A DNA stretch of 64,000 nucleotides from Betaproteobacteria bacterium. GTDB lineage: Bacteria > Pseudomonadota > Gammaproteobacteria > Burkholderiales > Burkholderiaceae_A. Shown piece after piece: positions 53,626 through 63,013 of the stretch (positions are counted from its first letter, which is position 1; the number at the start of each line of letters is the position of its first letter). A program made the position numbers and the translations under genes. The notes under the pieces were generated by a model, which did not search any database, was not told the DNA's origin, and was given only the letters and a program-made list of their open reading frames with translations. The stretch is from contig JAOINB010000002.1 of NCBI GenBank assembly GCA_028139135.1, forward strand, positions 82,412-146,411, in the 5' to 3' direction.

Positions 53626-54755
53626 TATTTAAAACTAGGATTATCGTACTTGTTATTCCTCAAAACCATACGCATATCATCACCAATCATACTTACATCT
53701 GTAAAAGACCACTCACTTTTTCTTTTCAATAATTCTCTATCACTTGCTTTATCAATAAACGATAATCCCTTACCTAAAATCTTCGGTGATTGGTATATTA
53801 AAAATTCATCTATTAATTTTTCCTCAAATAAAGAGGTTACTAGCCCTGGACCTGCCTCAACTTGAACTTCGTTAAATTCTTGTTCTGTCAACTCTATAAG
53901 TAATGATTTTAAGCTGAATCTAGCTAAACTAGACCCGACGCATGGAAGTTGAATTACATCAATATTTTTATCCTTCATCGCTTTGATTTTATCAAATTTA
54001 ATTGAGTCCTTTGCATTTAGGGTCACCAATATAGTATTACCTTCAGCGAAAACCTTTGAATCTGCATTGCATATTAAGTTCGGGTCAACAATTACCTTGA
54101 CAGGATTCCTAAAATGTTTATCTCCTAGTCTAACTGTTAAAAGCGGATTATCCTTACGTATAGTTCGACTTCCGGTAAGTATACAACAAGATCTTGCTCT
54201 CCATCGATGTCCGTCTTCTCGTGCCTCTGTAGCTGTTATCCATTTGCTTTCCCCGGATTTTAAAGCAATATATCCATCCAAAGATTTTGCGATTTTAACG
54301 CGCACCCAGGGCAAACCACTCCTCATCCGTTTGAAAAACCCAGGGTTAAGTTCAAAGGATCGTTTAAAATCCCCTCTCATCGAAACGCATACACCGGCTT
54401 TTTTTAGTTTTTCTAGACCTTTACCAGCTGCACGAGGGTTTGGATCCGTGCTAGCCACAATTACCTCTTTAATTCCAGAACTAAGAATTTCATCAGTACA
54501 TGGGCCAGTTTTTCCTCTAAAACTGCAGGGTTCTAAGGTTATATACATAGAACTATTGCGAGCTTTTTCTCCTGCTGATTTAATTGCTATTACTTCGGCG
54601 TGGTCTTGACCGGTCCAGCGATGATAACCTTCTCCAACTATCTTCCCATCCTTTACAATTACACAACCAACTCGTGGGTTTGGCATAGTCGTATATAGAC
54701 CTTTTTTAGCAAGTTCAAAAGCTCTATCCATGAAAACACAATTTAAACGGTTCAT
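53625..54755 (-). CDS. ribD: Bifunctional riboflavin deaminase/reductase RibD
   Basis: 376 aa. The N-terminal deaminase has HAEVIAIKSAG and TLEPCSFRGKTGPCTDEIL, the zinc-binding triad. The C-terminal reductase has RVKIAKSLDGYIALKSGESKWIT and EAGPGLVTSLFEEKLIDE. It performs steps two and three of riboflavin synthesis. The first eight residues (MNRLNCVF) may not be native; a second Met at position 9 is possible. Confidence 0.97.
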   Translation of the reverse strand: MNRLNCVFMDRAFELAKKGLYTTMPNPRVGCVIVKDGKIVGEGYHRWTGQDHAEVIAIKSAGEKARNSSMYITLEPCSFRGKTGPCTDEILSSGIKEVIVASTDPNPRAAGKGLEKLKKAGVCVSMRGDFKRSFELNPGFFKRMRSGLPWVRVKIAKSLDGYIALKSGESKWITATEAREDGHRWRARSCCILTGSRTIRKDNPLLTVRLGDKHFRNPVKVIVDPNLICNADSKVFAEGNTILVTLNAKDSIKFDKIKAMKDKNIDVIQLPCVGSSLARFSLKSLLIELTEQEFNEVQVEAGPGLVTSLFEEKLIDEFLIYQSPKILGKGLSFIDKASDRELLKRKSEWSFTDVSMIGDDMRMVLRNNKYDNPSFK

Positions 54756-54777
54756 TGAATATTATTGTCAAATCCTG

Positions 54778-55239
54778 TTAATTTTTTTTTTTTGATTTAA
54801 CTTCATTAAGTAAATCTTGAAAGTCCGAAACGTCTTCAAAACTTCTATATACAGAAGCAAACCTTACGTATGCTACATTATCAATTCTCCGAAGCTGTTT
54901 CATGACCAGCTCCCCAATGAGCTGGCTATCAATCTCTTTTTCGCCCAGGGTTGCGAGCTTATCTTCAATTTGCATAACTGCTGTATCAACCGCATCAGCG
55001 GGAACGGGCCTCTTCCTCAAAGCCAAACGCATGCTTGCCTTCAATTTTGCGGAGCTATACTCTGACCTAGCACCGTTTCGCTTCACTACAACTGGAAGAG
55101 AAATTTGAATGATTTCTAAAGTTTTAAACCTTTTTCTACACGCTAAACATTTCCTTCGACGCAGTATCTCCAACCCGCTTTCAGCTAGTCTAGTATCTGT
55201 CACTTGTGTGTCCTGAGAACTACAAATGGGACATCTCAT
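54778..55239 (-). CDS. nrdR: Transcriptional repressor NrdR
   Basis: 153 aa. The zinc ribbon MRCPICSSQDTQVTDTR with CLACRKRF, and the ATP-cone beginning VVKRNGARSEYSSAKL, are complete. NrdR represses ribonucleotide reductase genes when dATP is high. It leads the rib operon, as is common. Confidence 0.98.
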   Translation of the reverse strand: MRCPICSSQDTQVTDTRLAESGLEILRRRKCLACRKRFKTLEIIQISLPVVVKRNGARSEYSSAKLKASMRLALRKRPVPADAVDTAVMQIEDKLATLGEKEIDSQLIGELVMKQLRRIDNVAYVRFASVYRSFEDVSDFQDLLNEVKSKKKN

Positions 55240-55266
55240 ATAATTTCTTTTTCTAAAAAATTATTG

Positions 55267-56313
55267 CTAAGTTAGCATTGCCCTTGATTGTAATGTTTGA
55301 TTTTTTTCATAATTCACAATCTCGGACTCACAAAATAATAAAAAACAAAGCACTCCAAACATTAGATTTGCTGCTAAGAGGTGTAACGGCTGTACGAACA
55401 TGGGAAAACCCAAATGGTTAAGCGCACCTCCTATCAACATCTGGGACAGAACTAAAACTATGTATAAGCTACACCAACGCACCTTGACGTCACTTAAAAG
55501 AAACTTCCAAGTTGAAATTTCCCTAAGATTAGTCTCTGGATTGACCTTACTTTTAACAATATAACTCAGAGCTAAAACTGCAAAAACCAGAACCACCCAT
55601 GAAAATGATCGATGTACATAAAAAATCCATGGGACAATATCAATAAGATTTTCCCTATCAAAAAGTTCATCTAGCTTAAATACCCAATCAACACTCTCTC
55701 TTATCTGTATTCCCATACCAATTTGTAAAACCAAACACAATACACATATACCGATGTAGATATTTGCCCGTTTGTTGTAAGTCATGGAAATAGTAGGAAA
55801 TACGTTAGATGCGCGAGAATTGATAAACCCCAAAATTAAAAACATTTGTACCAAAAAAGCGCCAATCATATGCAGTGAAACAAGGAGCGGTCTGAGATCA
55901 GAAGCCACTACCTGAGATCCTAACCAACCGTTAAAAATTACTGACAATAAAGCTCCGATAGCAAAATATAATGTTTTATTGGTTACCTTATTGCTGAAGA
56001 AACAAAAAAATACCAGAGCTAGCGATGCAAAACCTAAAAGGGCTCCAGCCAATCTGTTAAGGTATTCCGTCCATGTATGTACAGGATTAAAACTAGGGCT
56101 TTCCGCCTGAGAACCATGTAAAAAATTTTTCCAATTTTCAGGCAATTCTGCCTCACTAGTTGGAGGTATAAACTTACCGAAACATAGAGGCCAATCAGGA
56201 CAACCCATTCCAGCTCCAGTAGCCCTAACTGTACCTCCTGCTAGAATAACAATGTAAACTAAACCCAAACAAAATAAAAATAAACCAGAAACTCTGGGGT
56301 TAAAATTTTGCAT
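55267..56313 (-). CDS. ctaA: Haem A synthase (CtaA/COX15)
   Basis: 348 aa with eight hydrophobic segments. TVRATGAGMGCPDWPLCFG, the histidine-containing HTWTEYLNRLAGALLG and the later VHRSFSWVV, LNHLGFPMFVQPLHLLAAN give the haem-ligand histidines. It oxidises haem O to haem A for cytochrome oxidase. It lies between tyrS and nrdR and is 3 nt after tyrS. This implies an aa3-type oxidase and aerobic respiration. Confidence 0.95.
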   Translation of the reverse strand: MQNFNPRVSGLFLFCLGLVYIVILAGGTVRATGAGMGCPDWPLCFGKFIPPTSEAELPENWKNFLHGSQAESPSFNPVHTWTEYLNRLAGALLGFASLALVFFCFFSNKVTNKTLYFAIGALLSVIFNGWLGSQVVASDLRPLLVSLHMIGAFLVQMFLILGFINSRASNVFPTISMTYNKRANIYIGICVLCLVLQIGMGIQIRESVDWVFKLDELFDRENLIDIVPWIFYVHRSFSWVVLVFAVLALSYIVKSKVNPETNLREISTWKFLLSDVKVRWCSLYIVLVLSQMLIGGALNHLGFPMFVQPLHLLAANLMFGVLCFLLFCESEIVNYEKNQTLQSRAMLT

Positions 56314-56316
56314 ATA

Positions 56317-57570
56317 TTATCCCACCCTTACTCTAATAAAACTTCTTTTCCCGACTTGTAAAACATAACATCCCTTTTTCAGGACCAATTCTCTTTCCAG
56401 CACCTTTTGTCCGTCAACGCGCACAGCACCTTGTTGAATGGATCTAAACGCATCTGAGGTCGATCTGACTAAACCAGTATTTTTCAACAAAAACACTATG
56501 TCGAAGCTTTCACCTTCGAAAACCTTTTCGTCAATAGATTCGGGAATTTTATTGTTTTTGAATCTTTCTTCAAAATCATTAGCGACTTTTAGTGCCGTCT
56601 CCCGATTGTAAAATCTCTCGACTATATCAGATGCCAATTCTATTTTAATATTTTTAGGATTTTGTCCTTGTGAAATACTTTGCTTAAGCTTTTTTTTCTC
56701 GCTATCACTCTTGAAAGTCAGAAGATCAATATATCTCCACATTAGCTCGTCTGATACAGACATAATTTTCCCAAACATCTGATCGGCTTCATCTTTCAGT
56801 CCTATGTAGTTATTCTTCGATTTGCTCATTTTATCCACGCCATCCAGTCCCTCAAGAATTGGCATAGTCAAAATACACTGGACATCCTGCCCAAAAAAAC
56901 GCTGAACATCTCTTCCCATGAGAAGATTAAATTTTTGATCAGTTCCACCCAGCTCAAGATCAGAGTTTAAAACGAAAGAGTCATAACCTTGCATTATAGG
57001 ATATAGGAACTCATGCAAAGAAATTGATTTTCCGGATTGATACCTCTTCGTAAAGTCGTCTCTTTCTAACATCCGAGCAACAGTCGTGACTCCAGCTAGC
57101 CTTATCATCTCCGATGAGGATAGCGTATTAGCCCACTCCGAATTTTTCCTGATTATAGCAGCATCCATATCAATAATCAGACCGACTTGTTCGAAATAGG
57201 TTCGAGAATTTTCTTCTATTTCGTCGTCTGTTAAAACGGGCCGTGTAGCATTCCGTCCACTGGGGTCACCAATCTTAGCCGTAAAATCTCCTATTAAAAG
57301 GGTAACTTTATGTCCTAACTTTTGTAGCTCTCGAAGTTTCATCAGAACTACTGTGTGCCCCAAATGCAAATCTGGGGATGTTGGATCAAGCCCTAACTTA
57401 ACATTTAATGGTTTCCCTTCTTGCATAGAAAGAGTGATCTTTTTTTTTAAATCGCTTTCAACAAGTATTTCTTCAGATCCTCTTTGGATAATTTCAAATA
57501 TTTCTTTCGCCTTTTCATTATCAATAATAGTGGAATCTAGGTTATGCTTTTCAGTAGAATCTTTTGGCAT
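56317..57570 (-). CDS. tyrS: Tyrosyl-tRNA synthetase
   Basis: 417 aa. The class I signatures are GLDPTSPDLHLGHTVVLMKL (HLGH for HIGH) and VDKMSKSKNNYIGL. A C-terminal S4 domain is present (RVDGQKVLERELVLKKG). The form with FGQDVQ and a long linker is the TyrRZ type. Divergent from anmK with 16 bp between starts. Confidence 0.98.
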   Translation of the reverse strand: MPKDSTEKHNLDSTIIDNEKAKEIFEIIQRGSEEILVESDLKKKITLSMQEGKPLNVKLGLDPTSPDLHLGHTVVLMKLRELQKLGHKVTLLIGDFTAKIGDPSGRNATRPVLTDDEIEENSRTYFEQVGLIIDMDAAIIRKNSEWANTLSSSEMIRLAGVTTVARMLERDDFTKRYQSGKSISLHEFLYPIMQGYDSFVLNSDLELGGTDQKFNLLMGRDVQRFFGQDVQCILTMPILEGLDGVDKMSKSKNNYIGLKDEADQMFGKIMSVSDELMWRYIDLLTFKSDSEKKKLKQSISQGQNPKNIKIELASDIVERFYNRETALKVANDFEERFKNNKIPESIDEKVFEGESFDIVFLLKNTGLVRSTSDAFRSIQQGAVRVDGQKVLERELVLKKGCYVLQVGKRSFIRVRVG

Positions 57571-57586
57571 ATATTAGGACCTCAAA

Positions 57587-58666
57587 ATGAACGGACTTGT
57601 AATTGGAGTGATGACTGGAACTAGCTTAGATGCAATTGACATAGCACTTCTTCAAATAAAAAAAAATTTACCCTTTAAACTTGTCGACTTTCATAGCAAA
57701 AAGATTCCCCAAAAGCTGAAGGACGAAATTAAATCTCTTGCTCCTCCTAATATAACAAACATTCTGACCTTAGCTAAAATTACTAACAAATTTTCCCGAG
57801 AGATCGCCAACAATATAAATACTTTTTTAAAAAAGAACGAGTACAAGTCTAAGATAATCGTATGCGGAGTGCATGGACAAACTATCGCACATAGCCCACA
57901 AAACGGCTTTAGTTTCCAAATTTGCAATCCTCACCTAATCGCAGAGTTAATAGGACTAAGGGTTGTTTTTGATTTTAGAAACAGAGATATAGTTAGAGGC
58001 GGGCAAGGAGCCCCACTTGCTCCATTGTTTCACTCTCAATTAGCGCCTAAAGGCTGTCAAACCGCATTCGTAAACATTGGGGGAATTGCTAATATATCAA
58101 TCATAACGGATACAACGACACGCGGTTTTGATGTGGGACCAGGAAATTGTTTAATAGACTTCTGGGCTAGAAAGATCAAGAATCGAGCATTCGATTTCAA
58201 TGGTAACTGGGCCAGAAAGGGCAATATAAACCCTCGGTTATTAAGAGTCTTTCAAAATGATATTTATTTTAAAAAAAAATTCCCAAAATCAACTAGTACA
58301 CAATACTTTAGCTCTGAATGGTTTGAAAAAAAACTGAGAATTTTTAAAACTGAAATTCCTAGTCGGGATATACAAGCGACATTAACTGAACTTACAGCGA
58401 CAGTGATTTGTAAATCGATACCAAAATCATGCAAAGAGGTATATATTTGTGGGGGCGGTTTTAAAAATTCCTATTTAATAGAAAGAATAAAAGCTAACAC
58501 AAAAAAAACTGTTCAATCCACAGAATCGATTGGGTGGGATCCGATGTGCATCGAATCTTGCTGTTTTGGCTGGTTAGCTTTACAAACATACCTCGGAAAT
58601 GATTTAGATTTGAGAAAGATAACTGGATCCAAAGATATCGGGGTATCTGGAGCAATAACTGCGTAA
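57587..58666 (+). CDS. anmK: Anhydro-N-acetylmuramic acid kinase
   Basis: 359 aa. VIGVMTGTSLDAIDIALLQI is the ATP-binding start, VNIGGIANIS and GFDVGPGNCLIDFW follow. AnmK converts recycled anhydroMurNAc to MurNAc-6-phosphate. Divergent from tyrS, a frequent neighbour in proteobacteria. Its stop is one base before the convergent glcE end. Confidence 0.97.
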   Translation: MNGLVIGVMTGTSLDAIDIALLQIKKNLPFKLVDFHSKKIPQKLKDEIKSLAPPNITNILTLAKITNKFSREIANNINTFLKKNEYKSKIIVCGVHGQTIAHSPQNGFSFQICNPHLIAELIGLRVVFDFRNRDIVRGGQGAPLAPLFHSQLAPKGCQTAFVNIGGIANISIITDTTTRGFDVGPGNCLIDFWARKIKNRAFDFNGNWARKGNINPRLLRVFQNDIYFKKKFPKSTSTQYFSSEWFEKKLRIFKTEIPSRDIQATLTELTATVICKSIPKSCKEVYICGGGFKNSYLIERIKANTKKTVQSTESIGWDPMCIESCCFGWLALQTYLGNDLDLRKITGSKDIGVSGAITA

Positions 58667-59830
58667 TCACATAAAGTGGTAAAGCCGACCTTTGTTGAAT
58701 ACGTTCTCCGGGTCAAAAACTTTTTTCAAGTTTAAGTGCACCCGTTTACTTGCATCCCCTAACGGAGAAAAACTCCCATGCTGCTCCTTAATGGATTGTG
58801 ACGCATAATAGATTGTTGCGTGGCCCCCGACTTGTGCAACCTTTTCTCTAATTGACAAAGGGGACTCTTTACTCTTTACCCATCGTAATGCGCCCATCCA
58901 TTCGAAAATCATATCCTCACCGAGAACTAAATTAATATCCGTAGCCAAAGGAACGGATATCCTCCAGAGTATATTGTTACCACTGACCTTATCTGTAAAA
59001 AATTTTAAATTTTGATCTCTAATACTGCTCCAAAAACCTGTTGCGCAGTTATCCATCACACTGTGATGTTTAAATTTTTCTGAGATTTTCTTTAAAGCAT
59101 AACTGACCATCGCTTCTTTACCAGAAAGCCTTATATAAAGTTTTTCTTTTTTTTGGAATTCCTCCGTCTCTACATTAGTCCAAAATGAACCAGATATGGG
59201 TAATTGTTCCACGTAACAAAACTTTATTGTTTCAGATAATTCTTTGCGAGAAACTCCCAGCTCAACTGTTATTTCAGATTGTGGCTGAGGATATGTCCTT
59301 AAAAAGGCCTCGGTGATTAATCCAAGACAGCCGAGCGCTCCAACATTCAGACGGGATATATCATATCCCGCAACGTTTTTTATCACAGAGCCTCCAAAAC
59401 GCATTAATTTTCCAGTACCATCCATCACAGTCAGACCCAAAACTGATTCCCTACACCCACCATGAAAAAACCGACCAGGGCCACTCAACCCGGATGCTAT
59501 CATTCCGCCTACTGTTCCAACTCTATCTTCTAGCCCAGACACTGGTTCTGTCTTAAATCTAGGTGGCTCGAAATTTAGAAACTGGTTCCTAGAAAAAAGC
59601 TCTTTTTCTAAATTTATAATACTTGTACCAGAACGCACTCTCACTACGAGTTCTGAGGGATCGTAATCAATAATGCCATCGTTCGTGGTTGTATTTAATT
59701 GCGTATGAGGGCTTATGTCAGGATTCCCATAAAACCTCTTTGAATTATGTCCTGTGATGACTATATTAGATCTTCGATTCCGTGCCTCTTCGATCAATTG
59801 TCTCGAATCTGTGATAAAACTATTTTCCAT
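58667..59830 (-). CDS. glcE: Glycolate oxidase FAD-binding subunit GlcE
   Basis: 387 aa. An FAD_binding_4 domain with ELVVRVRSGTSIINLEKEL, GTVGGMIASGLSGPGRFFHG and GSVIKNVAGYDISRLNVGALGCLGLITE is typical of GlcE. It works with GlcD and GlcF to oxidise glycolate at the membrane. The usual third gene, glcF, does not follow: the next gene is convergent anmK. Confidence 0.93.
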   Translation of the reverse strand: MENSFITDSRQLIEEARNRRSNIVITGHNSKRFYGNPDISPHTQLNTTTNDGIIDYDPSELVVRVRSGTSIINLEKELFSRNQFLNFEPPRFKTEPVSGLEDRVGTVGGMIASGLSGPGRFFHGGCRESVLGLTVMDGTGKLMRFGGSVIKNVAGYDISRLNVGALGCLGLITEAFLRTYPQPQSEITVELGVSRKELSETIKFCYVEQLPISGSFWTNVETEEFQKKEKLYIRLSGKEAMVSYALKKISEKFKHHSVMDNCATGFWSSIRDQNLKFFTDKVSGNNILWRISVPLATDINLVLGEDMIFEWMGALRWVKSKESPLSIREKVAQVGGHATIYYASQSIKEQHGSFSPLGDASKRVHLNLKKVFDPENVFNKGRLYHFM

Positions 59831-59855
59831 TTAAAGAAAAAACTCTTAATTCTAT

Positions 59856-61307
59856 TTAAAAACTTGGAATCTCTTTAAACTCCCTAGTGTCCTTATGAAC
59901 ATGTTTTCTGCCTTTTTCAACACACCTAGAAAGAACAGGGATAACTTTTCCAGGGTTAAAAAGGTTATTTTTATCGAAGGCAAACTTCACCGCAGAAAAT
60001 GTATTCCTCTCGTCTTCACTAAATTGAACACACATAGAACCTAACTTTTCTAAACCTACTCCATGCTCTCCAGTTATTGTGCCACCAAATTTTACACACA
60101 AATCTAAAATTTCTTCTCCAAACTTCTCAGTTTTTTCAAACTCCCCTGGTTGTGAGGAATCAAATAAAATTAAGGGATGTAGGTTACCGTCTCCTGCATG
60201 AAAAACATTGATACACCGGAGATTATAAAATCTCTCCATTCTCTCAATCTCCCGCAACATAACTCCAACTTTTTTCCGGGGTATTGTGCCATCTATACAA
60301 TAATAATCCGGAGAGATTCTCCCAGACGCAGGAAAAGCGTTCTTTCTACCCGACCAAAATAAATCTCGCTGATGATCATCAGCCGAAACACAGCACTTCG
60401 ATGCACCAAACTTTTTTAAAGTTCCTACCATTAGATCAATTTCCTCATCAACTTCTACCGCCATCCCGTCGGACTCGCAAAGGAGAATCGCCGCCGCCTC
60501 AGTATCATATCCCGCATTTACGAAATCTTCCACAGCCTGGACCATTCCTCCATCCATCATTTCTAATCCGGCGGGGACAATTCCTTCTGAAATAATGCCT
60601 GCAACTGCATTAGCAGCGTCCTCTACCTTGTTAAAAGACGCCATAATGACTTTTGCAGAGGATGGCCGAGGTAATAACCTAACGGTTATTTCAGTAATAA
60701 CTGCTAACATTCCCTCTGACCCTACCATAAGTGATAACAGGTCTAATCCTGGGAAATCGAAAGAATCCAACCCAAGATTAATAACATTACCTTCGCAGTC
60801 TATGGCGCGAACATTGACAATATTGTGCAGCGTTAAACCATACTTTAAACAATGTACTCCACCAGAGTTCTCAGCAACGTTTCCCCCAATAGAACATGCT
60901 ATTTGCGAGGAGGGATCCGGCGCATAAAAAAGATCAAATTCCCTCACTCTTTCTGATATAACTATATTTCTCACTCCAGGCTGAACAACAGCCGTTCTTT
61001 GTTCAGGATTAACGTTCAGTATTTTATTTAATCTAGATGTTGACAAAACTATTGAGCCGTCACTGGGAACAGCTCCACCAGATAAACCGGTCCCGGCTCC
61101 ACGTGTGACGACAGGAGTATCATGTTTACTGCAAATTTTAACGATGTTAATGATGTCAGCTTCCGACTCTGGAAGAAGCACCATACCAGGGATCCCAGAA
61201 TAACCTGACAAACCGTCCCGTTGATAAACTTGAATACTGGACTTATCTGTTATAATTTGGTCGATTTTCAAAAAAGCTTTTAATTCTTTTAACAAATTTT
61301 TATCCAT
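59856..61307 (-). CDS. glcD: Glycolate oxidase catalytic subunit GlcD
   Basis: 483 aa. TRGAGTGLSGGAVPSDGSIVLS, SIGGNVAENSGGVHCLKYG and the C-terminal GEHGVGLEKLG match the FAD-linked GlcD/D-lactate dehydrogenase family. Its pairing with glcE, 26 nt downstream, favours glycolate oxidase. It is divergent from the cobalamin adenosyltransferase gene with 18 bp between starts. Confidence 0.93.
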   Translation of the reverse strand: MDKNLLKELKAFLKIDQIITDKSSIQVYQRDGLSGYSGIPGMVLLPESEADIINIVKICSKHDTPVVTRGAGTGLSGGAVPSDGSIVLSTSRLNKILNVNPEQRTAVVQPGVRNIVISERVREFDLFYAPDPSSQIACSIGGNVAENSGGVHCLKYGLTLHNIVNVRAIDCEGNVINLGLDSFDFPGLDLLSLMVGSEGMLAVITEITVRLLPRPSSAKVIMASFNKVEDAANAVAGIISEGIVPAGLEMMDGGMVQAVEDFVNAGYDTEAAAILLCESDGMAVEVDEEIDLMVGTLKKFGASKCCVSADDHQRDLFWSGRKNAFPASGRISPDYYCIDGTIPRKKVGVMLREIERMERFYNLRCINVFHAGDGNLHPLILFDSSQPGEFEKTEKFGEEILDLCVKFGGTITGEHGVGLEKLGSMCVQFSEDERNTFSAVKFAFDKNNLFNPGKVIPVLSRCVEKGRKHVHKDTREFKEIPSF

Positions 61308-61325
61308 ACAAACTTACCCTGACTT

Positions 61326-61925
61326 ATGAAAAATAGATTGGACCGGATAGTGACAAAAAGCGGCGATTCCGGATTAACTAGTATAAATCCAAACAAGAGA
61401 ATTTCAAAAAACTCCTATATTGTTGTGTTTCTCGGTGATTTAGATGAACTAAATGCTTATATAGGCACTTTAAAAGCAGATTTGTTCATTTTTAATTCAA
61501 GGGAAAATTCACTGGAAGATATATACAGTTGGATTATCCGTATACAACACACTTTATTCGATATTGGGGGTGAAATTTGTTCAGAAGATATGGGAATTTT
61601 TGACGAGAAGGAAGTTGTGGTTTTAGAAGAAATTATTCACGAAATAAATCAAGATTTACCGCCTCTGAAAGAATTTGTCTTACCGGGTGGGAGTCAATTG
61701 GGAGCAAAAGCCCATGTTTCAAGGACTGTGTGCAGGAGGGCGGAAAGATCGCTACTGAATTTAATTGAAAATGACCCCGAGTACGCAAAATATAACAAAT
61801 CCGCTATGGTCGCTTACATTAACAGACTTTCCGACTTTTTTTTCGTTTTGAGTAGAAGATTGGACAGACTTTCCAAGTTTGATGAACAAACCTGGGAGAC
61901 TAGCAAAAAAAAAGACAATAAATAA
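61326..61925 (+). CDS. PduO-type cob(I)alamin adenosyltransferase
   Basis: 199 aa. TKSGDSGLTSINPNKRISK at the N-terminus, LGDLDELNAYIGTLKADL, and the C-terminal HVSRTVCRRAERSLL are the ATP and cobalamin sites of the PduO family. It makes adenosylcobalamin. The gene position between glcD and aroG recurs in Burkholderiales-like genomes. An EutT or CobA-type enzyme is excluded by the motifs. Confidence 0.95.
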   Translation: MKNRLDRIVTKSGDSGLTSINPNKRISKNSYIVVFLGDLDELNAYIGTLKADLFIFNSRENSLEDIYSWIIRIQHTLFDIGGEICSEDMGIFDEKEVVVLEEIIHEINQDLPPLKEFVLPGGSQLGAKAHVSRTVCRRAERSLLNLIENDPEYAKYNKSAMVAYINRLSDFFFVLSRRLDRLSKFDEQTWETSKKKDNK

Positions 61926-61937
61926 ATTTCTATTGCG

Positions 61938-63008
61938 TCAAAGCCTTGATCTCCTCTCTTTAACCGCACTAGATAAATTCTCTAAAATTCCCACTGTCTC
62001 AGACCATGATATGCATGCATCAGTAATGCTCTTACCATATTCCAATTTCGATTTGTCGGCAACACTTCCGAGATCTTGCCTACCAGCAATAATATTACTT
62101 TCAATCATTACACCAAAAACACTCTTATCCCCACAAGAAATCCTTTCACACAAGCTGTCACAAACAATATGTTGGTTTTCTGGTTGTTTGTTGGAGTTCC
62201 CGTGACTAGCATCAACCATAACTTTTGGGGACACTTCGTTCCGCTTGAGTTCCTTGACGAGTCCGGAAATAGTATCAACGTCATAATTGGGACTCTTACC
62301 GCCTCGTAAAATGACATGGCAATCGGTATTTCCCGCCGTTTTTACAATTGCCGACTGCCCCGACTTGGTTACTGACAGGAAATGGTGTGAGTGACTGGAA
62401 GCTCTAACAGCATCGACTGCAATACCAACGTTTCCTGTTGTACCGTTCTTAAACCCGACCGGGCATGATAATCCAGATGCTAACTCTCTATGTATTTGAG
62501 ATTCTGTTGTACGCGCCCCAATAGCTCCCCACGAAACAAGGTCCGCAATATATTGCGGAGAAATTACATCCAGAAATTCTACTCCCGCCGGCATTGCTAA
62601 ATTGTTTATCTCAAAAAGCAGTCGCCTTCCAACTCTAAGGCCTTTGTTGATATCAAAAGAATTATTTAAATCAGGATCATTAATCAATCCTTTCCATCCT
62701 ACCGTGGTGCGAGGTTTTTCAAAATAAACCCTCATTATAATTTCCAAGCTATCTTTGTATTTATTCCGTTCTTTCAATAACTTCTTTGCATAATCCATGG
62801 CTGCCTCGGGATCATGAATAGAACACGGGCCAACTATTAACAATAAACGATCGTCCAAACCATGAATAATTTTTCTGATATTTTCTCGAGTATTAATAAC
62901 TAACTCAGAGACTTCTGCAGTAATTGGAATCTCATCGATTATCCTTTTTGGTGCGATAACTTCCTCTATCTCCCTAATTCTTACATCATCTGTTGAATTA
63001 TCACCCAT
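61938..63008 (-). CDS. aroG: 3-deoxy-7-phosphoheptulonate synthase (AroG/AroF type)
   Basis: About 356 aa from the ATG at 63008 (MGDNSTDDVRI); the longer ORF start runs into tldD. LLIVGPCSIHDPEAAMDYA, MRVYFEKPRTTVGWKG, SWGAIGARTTESQIHRELASGLSCPVGFKNGT and VMVDASHGNSNKQPENQ are the class I DAHP synthase motifs. It commits carbon to aromatic amino acids. Its isoform (Phe, Tyr or Trp sensitive) cannot be told. The gene follows tldD after 5 bp. Confidence 0.97.
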   Translation of the reverse strand: MGDNSTDDVRIREIEEVIAPKRIIDEIPITAEVSELVINTRENIRKIIHGLDDRLLLIVGPCSIHDPEAAMDYAKKLLKERNKYKDSLEIIMRVYFEKPRTTVGWKGLINDPDLNNSFDINKGLRVGRRLLFEINNLAMPAGVEFLDVISPQYIADLVSWGAIGARTTESQIHRELASGLSCPVGFKNGTTGNVGIAVDAVRASSHSHHFLSVTKSGQSAIVKTAGNTDCHVILRGGKSPNYDVDTISGLVKELKRNEVSPKVMVDASHGNSNKQPENQHIVCDSLCERISCGDKSVFGVMIESNIIAGRQDLGSVADKSKLEYGKSITDACISWSETVGILENLSSAVKERRSRL

Positions 63009-63013
63009 AAAAG

